From Fidelibacterota bacterium 46_43 (GTDB lineage: Bacteria; Fidelibacterota; Fidelibacteria; Fidelibacterales; Fidelibacteraceae): a DNA stretch of 25,104 bases. The position numbers and the translations under genes were made by a program. The stretch is taken from the NCBI GenBank assembly GCA_001509335.1, contig LGGY01000129.1, forward strand, positions 1 to 25,104. Direction: 5' to 3'. Below are positions 8,845 to 16,216 of this stretch, in pieces (position 1 is the first letter of the stretch; the number at the start of each line of letters is the position of its first letter). The notes under the pieces were generated by a model that was given only the letters and a program-made list of their open reading frames with translations, was not told the origin of the DNA and did not search any database.

Positions 8845-8865
8845 TTTTCCATTATCAATTATCAA
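8845..8865 (-). repeat. tandem 7-bp repeat, right (inverted) copy
   Basis: Read on the minus strand this contains two TTGATAA units (8859-8865 and 8852-8858) and a diverged TGGAAAA unit (8845-8851). It is the inverted partner of the array at 8249-8283. The TGA stop of the ZIP transporter gene (complement of 8862-8864) lies within the first unit, mirroring the situation at thrA. Confidence 0.8.
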
Positions 8866-9764
8866 TTCATCAGCAAAAGGCTCAACGCCATCACTATCAT
8901 TCCCCCCATGAGACCTAAAAGGCTGTCATGTCCTTTTCCGTAAGCCCTGCTGGTGGGCAGAAGCTGATCCAGGCTGATATAGACCATAATACCTGCAACA
9001 GCCGCAAAAAGGATTCCCATGATTTGAGAAGGAATTTCTCCTGAATCACCGGCAAAGAAAAAACGGATTCCTACAAATGCAATCACAGCACCTACCGGTT
9101 CAGCTAGTCCACTCATAAATGAGTAGAAAAATGCTTTTTTCCTGTTTCCCGTGGCATAAAAAATGGGAACGGATACACTGATGCCCTCGGGAATATTGTG
9201 AAGGGCAATAGCAACAGTGATGGCAACAGCCAGTTGAGGATCCTTCAATCCGGATAAAAAGGTGGCCAGGCCTTCGGGGAAATTGTGAATCGTAATAGCC
9301 AGCGCCGTAAACAAACCGAGTCTTAAAAGATGGGTATGGTGAATATGATGGATATGATCAGTGGTTTCTTCATCCACCCCTCCCCGGGTGACTTCATTTA
9401 AATCCGGCAATTCAGCACTTGGGTCATGAAGAGGGGCCGTTGCTCGCTCGTCAAAAGGTTCATGTGGGTTTTCGATGGAAGGAATGAGATTGTCAATGAG
9501 GGCAATAAGAAAGATACCACCGAAAAAAGCAGCTGTATTAATCCACGATCCCAGATTTCCCCCATAGGCTTCGCCTAAGGCATCAAATCCCTTATAAAAA
9601 ATTTCAACAAAAGATACATAAAGCATCACACCGGCTGAAAATCCTGTGGAAATTGAAAGAAAACGGTAATTGGTCCGTTTGGCTGTAAAAGCAATGACAC
9701 TGCCGATACCTGTTGCCATTCCCGCAATCAGGGTCAAACCAAAGGCCAACCAAAAATTATCCAT
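8862..9764 (-). CDS. ZIP family divalent metal (zinc) transporter, ZupT-like
   Basis: This inner-membrane protein probably imports zinc or other divalent cations. The 300 residues contain about eight hydrophobic segments. The family's metal-site helices IV and V carry HNFPEG at 160-165 and HNIPEG at 189-194. A cytoplasmic loop before them holds a histidine cluster (DHIHHIHHTH, about 137-145), as is usual in ZIP proteins. GLAEPVGAVIAF near 219-230 is also characteristic. The protein is longer than E. coli ZupT (257), mostly through the acidic/His-rich loop at ~95-145. It is convergent with thrA, and both stop codons fall in inverted heptad repeats. No Zur-like operator was recognised upstream, and the Shine-Dalgarno is weak. 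Substrate specificity is inferred from the family only. Confidence 0.9.
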   Translation of the reverse strand: MDNFWLAFGLTLIAGMATGIGSVIAFTAKRTNYRFLSISTGFSAGVMLYVSFVEIFYKGFDALGEAYGGNLGSWINTAAFFGGIFLIALIDNLIPSIENPHEPFDERATAPLHDPSAELPDLNEVTRGGVDEETTDHIHHIHHTHLLRLGLFTALAITIHNFPEGLATFLSGLKDPQLAVAITVAIALHNIPEGISVSVPIFYATGNRKKAFFYSFMSGLAEPVGAVIAFVGIRFFFAGDSGEIPSQIMGILFAAVAGIMVYISLDQLLPTSRAYGKGHDSLLGLMGGMIVMALSLLLMN

Positions 9765-9830
9765 TTTCTTTTCATATCTCCATATATATTAGATTTTAAG
9801 ATGATATGATATGCGGCAAGTTACATAAAA

Positions 9831-9865
9831 TAATGATGAATGATGAGTTTTGAGTTCGAGTTCTG
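9831..9865 (+). repeat. heptad-phased repeat (GAATGAT/GAGTTTT type)
   Basis: The stretch can be cut into 7-base units: TAATGAT, GAATGAT, GAGTTTT, GAGTTCG, AGTTCTG. Eighteen bases around 9840-9856 (ATGATGAGTTTTGAGTT) recur at 21058-21074 after the ABC operon. It lies in the 296-base gap between the ZIP gene and the 3' end of thrC and faces a related inverted array at 10050-10070. Confidence 0.6.
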
Positions 9866-9952
9866 AATTTGGTTGGGTGAGTTAATTGATGTTCTTAAAA
9901 TTATTCAGGCTGGAACAGGCACGGTTACTGAGTGGAGTGGTCCCTGAGCGGT

Positions 9953-9972
9953 CACTGAGCGAAGTCGAAGTG
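9953..9972. repeat. short imperfect palindrome CACTGAGCGAAGTCGAAGTG
   Basis: The element starts with CACT and ends with AGTG, enclosing GAGCGAAGTCGA; related fragments CCTGAGCG (9943-9950) and GGGTCGAAG (9982-9990) lie on either side. It resembles a widespread class of small intergenic repeats with the core TGAGCGnAGTCGA that I recognise from many unrelated bacterial genomes. No coding potential was found in the gap. Role unknown; it may be a REP-like or nonautonomous mobile repeat. Confidence 0.55.
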
Positions 9973-10049
9973 CTTGTCGACGGGTCGAAGTATGCTCTTG
10001 CCAGCCCACTACCAAAAATGAAACCGTCAATTGACGCACACACCCCCCC

Positions 10050-10070
10050 CTCGTTACGCGTTACTCATTA
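10050..10070 (-). repeat. heptad-phased repeat overlapping the thrC stop codon
   Basis: On the plus strand the units are CTCGTTA, CGCGTTA and CTCATTA; on the minus strand they read TAATGAG, TAACGCG, TAACGAG. The TAA stop of thrC (complement of 10061-10063) lies in the middle unit. A run of eight or nine C residues (10043-10050) abuts it. With 9831-9865 it brackets a gap of about 200 bases containing the CTGAGCG-type palindrome. Confidence 0.65.
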
Positions 10071-11371
10071 TTAATCCTCAGCACCTCAACGAAAGCCTTA
10101 TAATCATTTTCCATGGGGACAGACAGAAGAGGTTTTTCAAGGCATTCAGTAAGTCGCACGGGTATTGGAATTTCCTTCCCAATCACTTCTTCCACAATCG
10201 GTTTGAATTTGGCAGGATGGGCTGTTTCAAGAAAGATACCTGTCGCAGGTTTTTTCTCAATAGCCAGATATTCTTCAAGTCCAAGAAGTCCTACCGCTCC
10301 GTGGGGATCACAAAGGTACCCGGTTTTTTCCATTGTTTCCCGGATTTTGTATTTTGTCTGTTCATCGGTGTATCCCTTTCCCCAGATATCCCGGGTGATG
10401 GCCTGATGGGAATGCCCATACAGATCCAGAATCCGGTCAAAATTACTGGGATTTCCCACATCCATGGCACTGGATATTGTTTGGACTGATGGGCGGGGAT
10501 TGAAGCAGGCAGTATTCAGATATTCAGGTACCACATCATTCATATTTGCAGCATCCACAAAGCGGCTGATCGGGAGTCCCATCCGCTTGGCCAGGAGCCC
10601 TGCCGTTAAATTTCCGAAATTACCGCTGGGGACCGAGACGACACAATGTTGTCTTTCCTTTTCGTCAAGTTGTCCCCAGGCGTAGAAATAATAAAAAATC
10701 TGGGGGATCAGGCGGGCAATATTGATGGAATTTGCCGAGCTAATCAGGTAGGACTTGCGAAGAGATTCATCGGCCAGGGCCTTTTTCACAAGAGCCTGAC
10801 AATCATCAAACACACCGTAAACTTTTAGGGCTGTGATATTTTTACCCAGGGTTGCCATTTGTTTTTCCTGAATCTTGCTGACTTTCCCGGCAGGATACAG
10901 AACGTAGACATGAATGCCCGGGACGTTATAAAACCCGCTTGCCACGGCACTTCCCGTGTCACCGGATGTGGCTACAAGGATTTTAAGTTCTTTTGAAAAG
11001 TTTTGAGTAAAAAGTGCCATGAGTCTGGACATGAACCGGGCACCAAAATCTTTGAATGCCAAGGTCGGCCCATGAAAAAGTTCTAGAGCGTAGATATGAT
11101 CAGAAACAGGCACAAGGGGTGCATCAAAGGGAAAAGCATCTCTAACAAGATCTTTCAGCTTTTTGTCGCTGATTTCTTCATCCACAAAAACACGTGCAAG
11201 CTCAAAGGATAAATCATGATAGGAAAGATCTGGCACACGTTTTAAAAACTCCGGGCTTAAAGTTGGGGTGGTTTCGGGCATATAGAGCCCATGGTCTGAT
11301 GGCATACCTGTTAATACAGCCTCTTTCAGGCTGACCCGTAGTGATTTGTCTTTTGTACTGTAAAATTTCAT
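10061..11371 (-). CDS. thrC: threonine synthase
   Basis: This PLP enzyme turns O-phosphohomoserine into threonine. The 436 residues match the longer E. coli/yeast-type threonine synthase: it begins KFYSTKDKSLRVSLKEAVLTGMPSDHGLYMPE, and the PLP lysine lies in HGPTLAFKDFGARF (Lys107). VATSGDTGSAVASGFY binds the cofactor phosphate, and SANSINIARLIPQIFYYFYAW and PSGNFGN are further family motifs. Its start overlaps the thrB stop by ATGA on the minus strand, so thrB and thrC are coupled. The C-terminal INNE and the stop fall at or within the heptad repeat at 10050-10070. Confidence 0.95.
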   Translation of the reverse strand: MKFYSTKDKSLRVSLKEAVLTGMPSDHGLYMPETTPTLSPEFLKRVPDLSYHDLSFELARVFVDEEISDKKLKDLVRDAFPFDAPLVPVSDHIYALELFHGPTLAFKDFGARFMSRLMALFTQNFSKELKILVATSGDTGSAVASGFYNVPGIHVYVLYPAGKVSKIQEKQMATLGKNITALKVYGVFDDCQALVKKALADESLRKSYLISSANSINIARLIPQIFYYFYAWGQLDEKERQHCVVSVPSGNFGNLTAGLLAKRMGLPISRFVDAANMNDVVPEYLNTACFNPRPSVQTISSAMDVGNPSNFDRILDLYGHSHQAITRDIWGKGYTDEQTKYKIRETMEKTGYLCDPHGAVGLLGLEEYLAIEKKPATGIFLETAHPAKFKPIVEEVIGKEIPIPVRLTECLEKPLLSVPMENDYKAFVEVLRINNE

Positions 11372-12327
11372 GCCTTCTGTGATCCTTGTTTTACAATGCG
11401 TGGACCTTCAGGATTGATAGGTGACACCCAACTTTGATATATGACCTGGGATTTTTCATAGACCGCACTCATTGCTTCCCGAACTTTTTGGGCTGTTTTT
11501 TTACCTTTTGAAAAAGCAAAAACAGTCGGCCCTGATCCGGAAATTCCCCATCCCAGGGCACCGGCATCCTGTGCCGATTGGGTTACAAGGGTATACTGCG
11601 GAATGAGGCCAGCCCGGACCGGTTCGGCAATCAAATCCTCCATGGAACGGGCAATTAAATTATAATCGGACAAACAAAGTCCGGCTGCCAGTCCTGCCGT
11701 ATTGCCCCATTGCCTTACGGCTGTTTCAAGAGAGATGGATTTGGGAATCAATTCCCGGGCTTTGCGGGTTTCAATTTCAACCTGTGGAAAAACCAAAGTG
11801 CAATATAAATCCTCAGGAACAGGCAGGTGCCGGATATCCAGAGGATGATAACTTCGGATCAGGACAAATCCCCCCAGGAGGGATGGAATGACATTATCAC
11901 CATGGGCTGAACCGCAGGCGGATTTTTCCGATTGAAGCCCAAATTCCAAAAGAGATTTGCTGTCGGCCGGGTGTCCCAATAAGCGGTTTAAACCGAAAAG
12001 AACAGCTGCTGCACTGGCGGCACTGGACCCCAGCCCGCTACCAATAGGCAATCCTTTAAAAAGCTCAATATCAACACCGGCCTCGGGGGCATAGGCATTC
12101 AGAAACGCCCGTGCGGCAACACCGGCTGTGTTTTTATCAGGATCCACCGGAAGTAATCCCTTGTCTCCATGGATTGACAAAATCTTTACACCCGGCGTAT
12201 CCCGAAGCGTAAGAAGCACTTCATCGCCCGGATCATGGACTGCAAACCCAAAAACATCAAAACCACAGGAGACATTAGCTACTGTTGCCGGCGCAAAAAC
12301 ACGAATGGTTTGCGTATTTCTTTTCAT
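11368..12327 (-). CDS. thrB: homoserine kinase
   Basis: This GHMP-superfamily kinase phosphorylates homoserine, the step before ThrC. The 319-residue product carries the phosphate-binding motif LPIGSGLGSSAASAAAVL at about 93-110, an N-terminal FAPATVANVSCGFDVFGFA strand and GWGISGSGPTVFAFSKG near the C-terminus, the third GHMP motif. A GTG two codons upstream (12333) is also in frame. I prefer the ATG at 12327 because AGGGTGA lies just upstream of it, whereas the GTG would be part of that site. It is followed directly by thrC and preceded by the kamA-like gene with an 80-base gap, so all three may share one transcript. The thrA partner lies in the facing cluster at 5825-8266. Confidence 0.94.
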   Translation of the reverse strand: MKRNTQTIRVFAPATVANVSCGFDVFGFAVHDPGDEVLLTLRDTPGVKILSIHGDKGLLPVDPDKNTAGVAARAFLNAYAPEAGVDIELFKGLPIGSGLGSSAASAAAVLFGLNRLLGHPADSKSLLEFGLQSEKSACGSAHGDNVIPSLLGGFVLIRSYHPLDIRHLPVPEDLYCTLVFPQVEIETRKARELIPKSISLETAVRQWGNTAGLAAGLCLSDYNLIARSMEDLIAEPVRAGLIPQYTLVTQSAQDAGALGWGISGSGPTVFAFSKGKKTAQKVREAMSAVYEKSQVIYQSWVSPINPEGPRIVKQGSQKA

Positions 12328-12409
12328 GCTCACCCTGCTTTCTTGGTTGACCCAGACTCTTCTTTAACACCCGCCTGCTACTTATCTCGTGATTTGAAAA
12401 TTCATCAGC

Positions 12410-13549
12410 TTACCAATACGTAAACAGATCCGTATCCTCATCAAGTCCTTCCTGTTTCATCAAAGCTTTATACTCCTCAAAGTCATCCAGCCAGAAGGCG
12501 TCAGGGTTCGTTTTATAGATCATCACCTTAGACCGGTTTGCCGGGTCGGCATTCCGGTGGTATTTCATCACCGTGTGATCCGGTGTAACAGCGAGAATTT
12601 CGATTTTACCGGTCTTATGGGACATCACCAGTCGTGCCCTGCGTCCAAGTCCGGAAACCCTGTCCTTGGCCTGTTCCAAAATATTCCAGCCTTCGGCAAT
12701 GGGAACGGCAAAGGTTTTATTCCCTAATGTTGGCCGGCACTGGAAAATATAATACGGTGAGATATCCAGCATATTCAGCTGTAGAAAAAGATCTGCCAGC
12801 ACCTGGGGGTTGTCATTCACACCATGTATCATAGGCGTCTGATTGACGAGAGCTGCACCGGCCTGCTTCAAAATCTTCAAAGCCTGGCGGCTCTGACGGG
12901 TCAATTCCCGAGGATGATTGATATGTAACATGATATAGATTTTCTTATCCCCGTTGGAATACCGCTGAATCATCTCCGTCAAAAAGGGGTCCTCCAAAAT
13001 CCGATAGGGATTGAACAAGGGAATTTTGGTCCCGATACGGATAATCTGAACATGGGGAATTTCAGCAACTTTTCGGATCAGATCTTCCAGTTTTCGTGTG
13101 GACATCATGAGGGGATCCCCTCCGGTAATGAGCACATTGAAGATTTCCGGATGATTCCGGATATACTCGATGCCTTCACCATAACGCCGGGTGACTTCTT
13201 TTTTCTTATGCATAAAAAGCCGTTTTCTAAAACAGAAACGGCAAAATGCCCCACAGGTATCCTGAGAAATAAAGAGAGCCGTATCCTGATATTTGTGTTC
13301 CACACCCGGAACCCGGATATATTTTGACTCACCGGAAGCATCCAGGGCCCCCCATTCCAAAAACTCGTCCTCCGTGGGAATGATAATTCGACGAATCGGA
13401 TCGGCGGGATCTTCCCAGTTGATTAACCCTAAATAATAGTCATTTGCTCTGAATGCAAACTTATCCTCAATTTTGGATAAGCGATCCTTCTCCTGATCTG
13501 TCAGTTCTTTAACATTTTTAATATGTGTAATATATTTTATGGTTTTCAT
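12410..13549 (-). CDS. KamA-family radical SAM protein (lysine 2,3-aminomutase-like)
   Basis: The 379-residue protein belongs to the aminomutase branch of radical SAM enzymes, which use a 4Fe-4S cluster, SAM and PLP to shift amino groups. The cluster motif is CGAFCRFC (Cys 99, 103, 106), followed by ITGGDPL at 141-147, YIMLHINHPREL at 205-216, NQTPMIHGVNDN at 236-247 and PYYIFQCRPTLG at 265-276. Where classical lysine 2,3-aminomutase has VDAPGGGGK with the PLP lysine, this protein has VMSHKTGKIE (308-317), so its substrate may differ. It is shorter than KamA (~416) and somewhat longer than EpmB (~340). No efp, epmA or beta-lysine genes are visible. A strong Shine-Dalgarno (AAGGAGG, 4 bases before the ATG) supports the start. 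Confidence 0.82.
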   Translation of the reverse strand: MKTIKYITHIKNVKELTDQEKDRLSKIEDKFAFRANDYYLGLINWEDPADPIRRIIIPTEDEFLEWGALDASGESKYIRVPGVEHKYQDTALFISQDTCGAFCRFCFRKRLFMHKKKEVTRRYGEGIEYIRNHPEIFNVLITGGDPLMMSTRKLEDLIRKVAEIPHVQIIRIGTKIPLFNPYRILEDPFLTEMIQRYSNGDKKIYIMLHINHPRELTRQSRQALKILKQAGAALVNQTPMIHGVNDNPQVLADLFLQLNMLDISPYYIFQCRPTLGNKTFAVPIAEGWNILEQAKDRVSGLGRRARLVMSHKTGKIEILAVTPDHTVMKYHRNADPANRSKVMIYKTNPDAFWLDDFEEYKALMKQEGLDEDTDLFTYW

Positions 13550-13817
13550 TTAACCTCCTTCCATCATGAAGGTAATTTGTATGAAAAGGCTTAGTTTTGT
13601 AGTTTAAAACACTGATCTTTAAGAGTAAAGCAGAAATTTTTCTTTTCTCCTTTTCTGTACAACTGCCCGCCGGGAGAATATCCGGGCAGATGATATCATA
13701 ATGATTAAGTAAATTTAATGATACAATTTTAATTTGGCGATTATTTTTAATGATGATATGTTTCTGTTCGATAAAATGACATGTTTTCGAATAAAATTCA
13801 AATTTGAAGAAAAATTG
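13550..13817. other. gap upstream of kamA-like gene; one hairpin, no gene
   Basis: This stretch must hold the promoter of the minus-strand kamA-thrB-thrC group, but I cannot point to convincing -35/-10 boxes. A 7-bp stem with a 13-base loop (CTGCCCG at 13663-13669, CGGGCAG at 13683-13689) is followed by the palindrome ATGATATCAT (13690-13699). The stem has no T-run on either side, so it is not a normal terminator. The rest is AT-rich with no credible coding sequence. Confidence 0.4.
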
Positions 13818-14113
13818 ATATGTGGCATTGGCTGCTGTTTTGAACTCCGGAACGGGATGGATTCCATGCATACCGGATATTGGATATGGCCAAGCAAGAT
13901 GGTCCGGCACCGGTAGCCGGACTGGTCAGGGATCTATGGGTCAAATCGGGTTATCATGGCACACGAACGCCTGGCCATTACCGATCCCCGGTCCCGTGGC
14001 CAGCCTTTGTACATCCCAAACAAGAAACAGTTTCTGGCCGTAAACGGTGAAATCTATAATCGCCAGTCTACCAGGAAAAGTTATTCAAAGAATCCATAAA
14101 GGATAAAAATCGT
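13818..14113 (+). pseudogene. relic of asparagine synthetase B (N-terminal glutaminase domain)
   Basis: One frame from 13818 reads as the start of an AsnB-type Ntn amidotransferase: ICGIGCCFELRNG, then KMVRHR, a TAG stop at 13914-13916 where the family has the Gly of HRGPDW, then PDWSGIYGSNRVIMAHERL, AITDPRSRGQPLY and FLAVNGEIYN. The start codon would be ATA (ATG changed), directly before the nucleophile codon TGT at 13821. At about 14070 the frame shifts; QEKLFKESIKDKNR continues at 14072-14113, and similarity then ends. Intact AsnB is about 550-630 residues, so the synthetase domain is gone. Between 14114 and 14279 no gene was seen. The relic is probably a deletion remnant; replacement of an ancestral asnB by a copy elsewhere is only a guess. 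Confidence 0.8.
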
Positions 14114-14279
14114 ATTGCCTTTCTGTTTTCTATCTCTCTACTGATAATTTATCTCCAGGATCAATTCCCGGTAGTCTATTGTTTTTTTCCGTGAATACTC
14201 ACCCTTTTTTTAGTAGTTTCCGCCTAATCGGAAAATGAATACGTGATAAATAACCAATGGATGTTTGGAGAGAGAGACC

Positions 14280-16202
14280 ATGAAAAAAAAAGCACTTTTA
14301 GGAATGATCCTAGCTGTTATCATTCTCGCGGGTTGCGGTGGATCCGGAGACAAGCCGGAATCTTCAGCTGATGCCCTCTACAATGGAAAACCGGCTCCCA
14401 GAGATACCATAACCCCTCCTGAGGAAGGAGGATACGGATTTGAAAATATCGCAGAAGATCTGGGATATGATATCTACGTTCCCGATCCAGAGACAGATTA
14501 CCCAGCCTTTGGTGATCCCCGGGCCAAAAAAGGTGGAACCCTGACACATATTTCTTCCCGTTTTCCTGCTACCATGCGGATTGTGGGACAAAATTACAAT
14601 TATGAAGAAAACATCCGTATCATTGCCCCTTTATGCTATGAAAGTCTGCTGGGTCTCCATCCTGTCACCCTGGAATATGTCCCGGCTTTGGCTTCTCACT
14701 GGAAGATATCCGATGATAAAATGACCTACTGGTTCAGAATCAATCCCGATGCCCGGTTCAGCGACGGCCGGCCTGTGACTGCCGAAGATGTCATCGCCAC
14801 CTGGGATCTGCACATGGATGAAACCATTCTCATGCCTTCAAGTCAACTTGTTTATGGCAAATTCGAACGGCCTGAAGCTGAAGGGAAATATATAGTCAAA
14901 GTGAAAAGTAAAAACCTGAACTGGCGTAATTTCCTTTACTTCAGCGGAATGAACATCATGCCTGCATATTATCTGCGCCAGGTGGATGGAACCGAATTCC
15001 TGAAACGTTACCAGTTTACCATGGTGCCCGGATCCGGACCATACGTCATTTATCCTGAAGATATCATCAATCAGGAATCCTTTACCTTTACCCGCCGGGA
15101 TAATTACTGGGCTGCTGAAGATCCAATGAATAAATACATCCATAACTTTGACAGGGTCAAAATCGTTGTGGTCAAAGATAACCGGAGTCTGATGTTCGAA
15201 AAATTCAAAAAAGGCGAATGTGATTTTTATCCTGTCTATAACGCACGTGAATGGCACGAAGAAACTGATTTTGAAGCAGTCCAAAAAGGCTGGATCCAGA
15301 AACGGAAAGTCTTCTCCAACCGCCCGGTCGGGACATCCGGTTTTGCCTTTAACATGCGGAAATGGCCCTTCAATGACCGGAGAATCCGCTATGCCTTTGC
15401 CTACCTGTACAACCGGGAAAAAATGAATGAAGAAATGTATTATAATGAATACGACATGATGAATTCATTGTATACCGGTTCTATTTATGAAAATCCCAAT
15501 AATGAAAAAATCACATACAATCCGGAAAAGGCCGTTCAGCTTTTAAAAGAAGCCGGATTTACAAAACGGAACGAGGATGGCTGGCTTGTGAACGATGAAG
15601 GAAAGGTCCTTCGTTTTGAAATTGCCATTCAGAAATCCGTGGATTACATGGTAACACCGGTCCAGCAAATGCTGAAAGATTACGGGATAGACATGCAAAT
15701 CAAATACATGGACGGTAATGCCATCTGGAAAAATCTGATGGATCGGAATTTCACGATTTACATGCAGAGTTGGGGCGGACTAGTTTTTCCGAATCCTGAA
15801 ACGACGCTTCACTCTTCTCTGGCAGATAAAAAGAACAACAACAATATCAGCGGTTTTGCCAATGAGCGCGTGGATGAACTTTTAGAAGAATATGATACAT
15901 GTTTCGATCAGAAACGCCGAATCGAAATCATCCGGGAGATCGACGGTATTTATTCAGACATTCATCCCGCAGCCTGGGGCATTGCACGGCGATCTATGAA
16001 TATCCTTTACTGGAACAAACTGGGTCACCCTGAATTTGTTTTCGACCGTTATAACGGAGATTATACCAGCATTTTCAGGTACTGGTGGTATGAACCTGAA
16101 AAAGATGCCCGGCTGAAAGAAGCCATGAAAAACAACACCTCCCTGCCGAAAGGTGAGTTGATTGTCCGATATTGGGACAGATATAAAAATACGGACATCT
16201 GA
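14280..16202 (+). CDS. yejA: ABC importer substrate-binding lipoprotein, YejA-like (SBP family 5)
   Basis: This is the extracytoplasmic binding subunit of a peptide-class ABC importer. The 640-residue product begins with a lipoprotein signal, a hydrophobic stretch ending LAGC (lipid-attached Cys at 19), then a Gly/Ser linker. The SBP family 5 fold is shown by DPRAKKGGTLTHIS, YESLLGLHP, FRINPDARFSDGRPVTAEDV, GSGPYVI, NYWAAEDPMNKYIHNFDRV and FNMRKWPFNDRRIRYAFAYLYNREKMN, and the WWYEPEKDARL ending resembles E. coli YejA (microcin C importer). A TTG at 14265 is also in frame, but ATG at 14280 with GGAGAGAG upstream is preferred. Four more importer genes follow in the same direction. The ligand is unknown; peptides or peptide-like compounds are inferred from family. 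Confidence 0.88.
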   Translation: MKKKALLGMILAVIILAGCGGSGDKPESSADALYNGKPAPRDTITPPEEGGYGFENIAEDLGYDIYVPDPETDYPAFGDPRAKKGGTLTHISSRFPATMRIVGQNYNYEENIRIIAPLCYESLLGLHPVTLEYVPALASHWKISDDKMTYWFRINPDARFSDGRPVTAEDVIATWDLHMDETILMPSSQLVYGKFERPEAEGKYIVKVKSKNLNWRNFLYFSGMNIMPAYYLRQVDGTEFLKRYQFTMVPGSGPYVIYPEDIINQESFTFTRRDNYWAAEDPMNKYIHNFDRVKIVVVKDNRSLMFEKFKKGECDFYPVYNAREWHEETDFEAVQKGWIQKRKVFSNRPVGTSGFAFNMRKWPFNDRRIRYAFAYLYNREKMNEEMYYNEYDMMNSLYTGSIYENPNNEKITYNPEKAVQLLKEAGFTKRNEDGWLVNDEGKVLRFEIAIQKSVDYMVTPVQQMLKDYGIDMQIKYMDGNAIWKNLMDRNFTIYMQSWGGLVFPNPETTLHSSLADKKNNNNISGFANERVDELLEEYDTCFDQKRRIEIIREIDGIYSDIHPAAWGIARRSMNILYWNKLGHPEFVFDRYNGDYTSIFRYWWYEPEKDARLKEAMKNNTSLPKGELIVRYWDRYKNTDI

Positions 16203-16216
16203 AAGGGATCCCCATC

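Noticed and set aside
10043..10050. Poly-C run as a phase-variable tract
   Set aside because: It lies after the thrC stop and is not in a coding frame or an evident promoter, so no switching effect can be argued.
13663..13689. Hairpin CTGCCCG/CGGGCAG as a terminator or CRISPR-like unit
   Set aside because: Single copy, 13-base loop, no T-run on either strand, so neither a terminator nor a repeat array is supported.
14265..14279. TTG start giving five extra residues on the binding lipoprotein
   Set aside because: It would put acidic residues before the signal peptide and lie within the purine-rich ribosome site; ATG at 14280 gives a standard lipoprotein signal.
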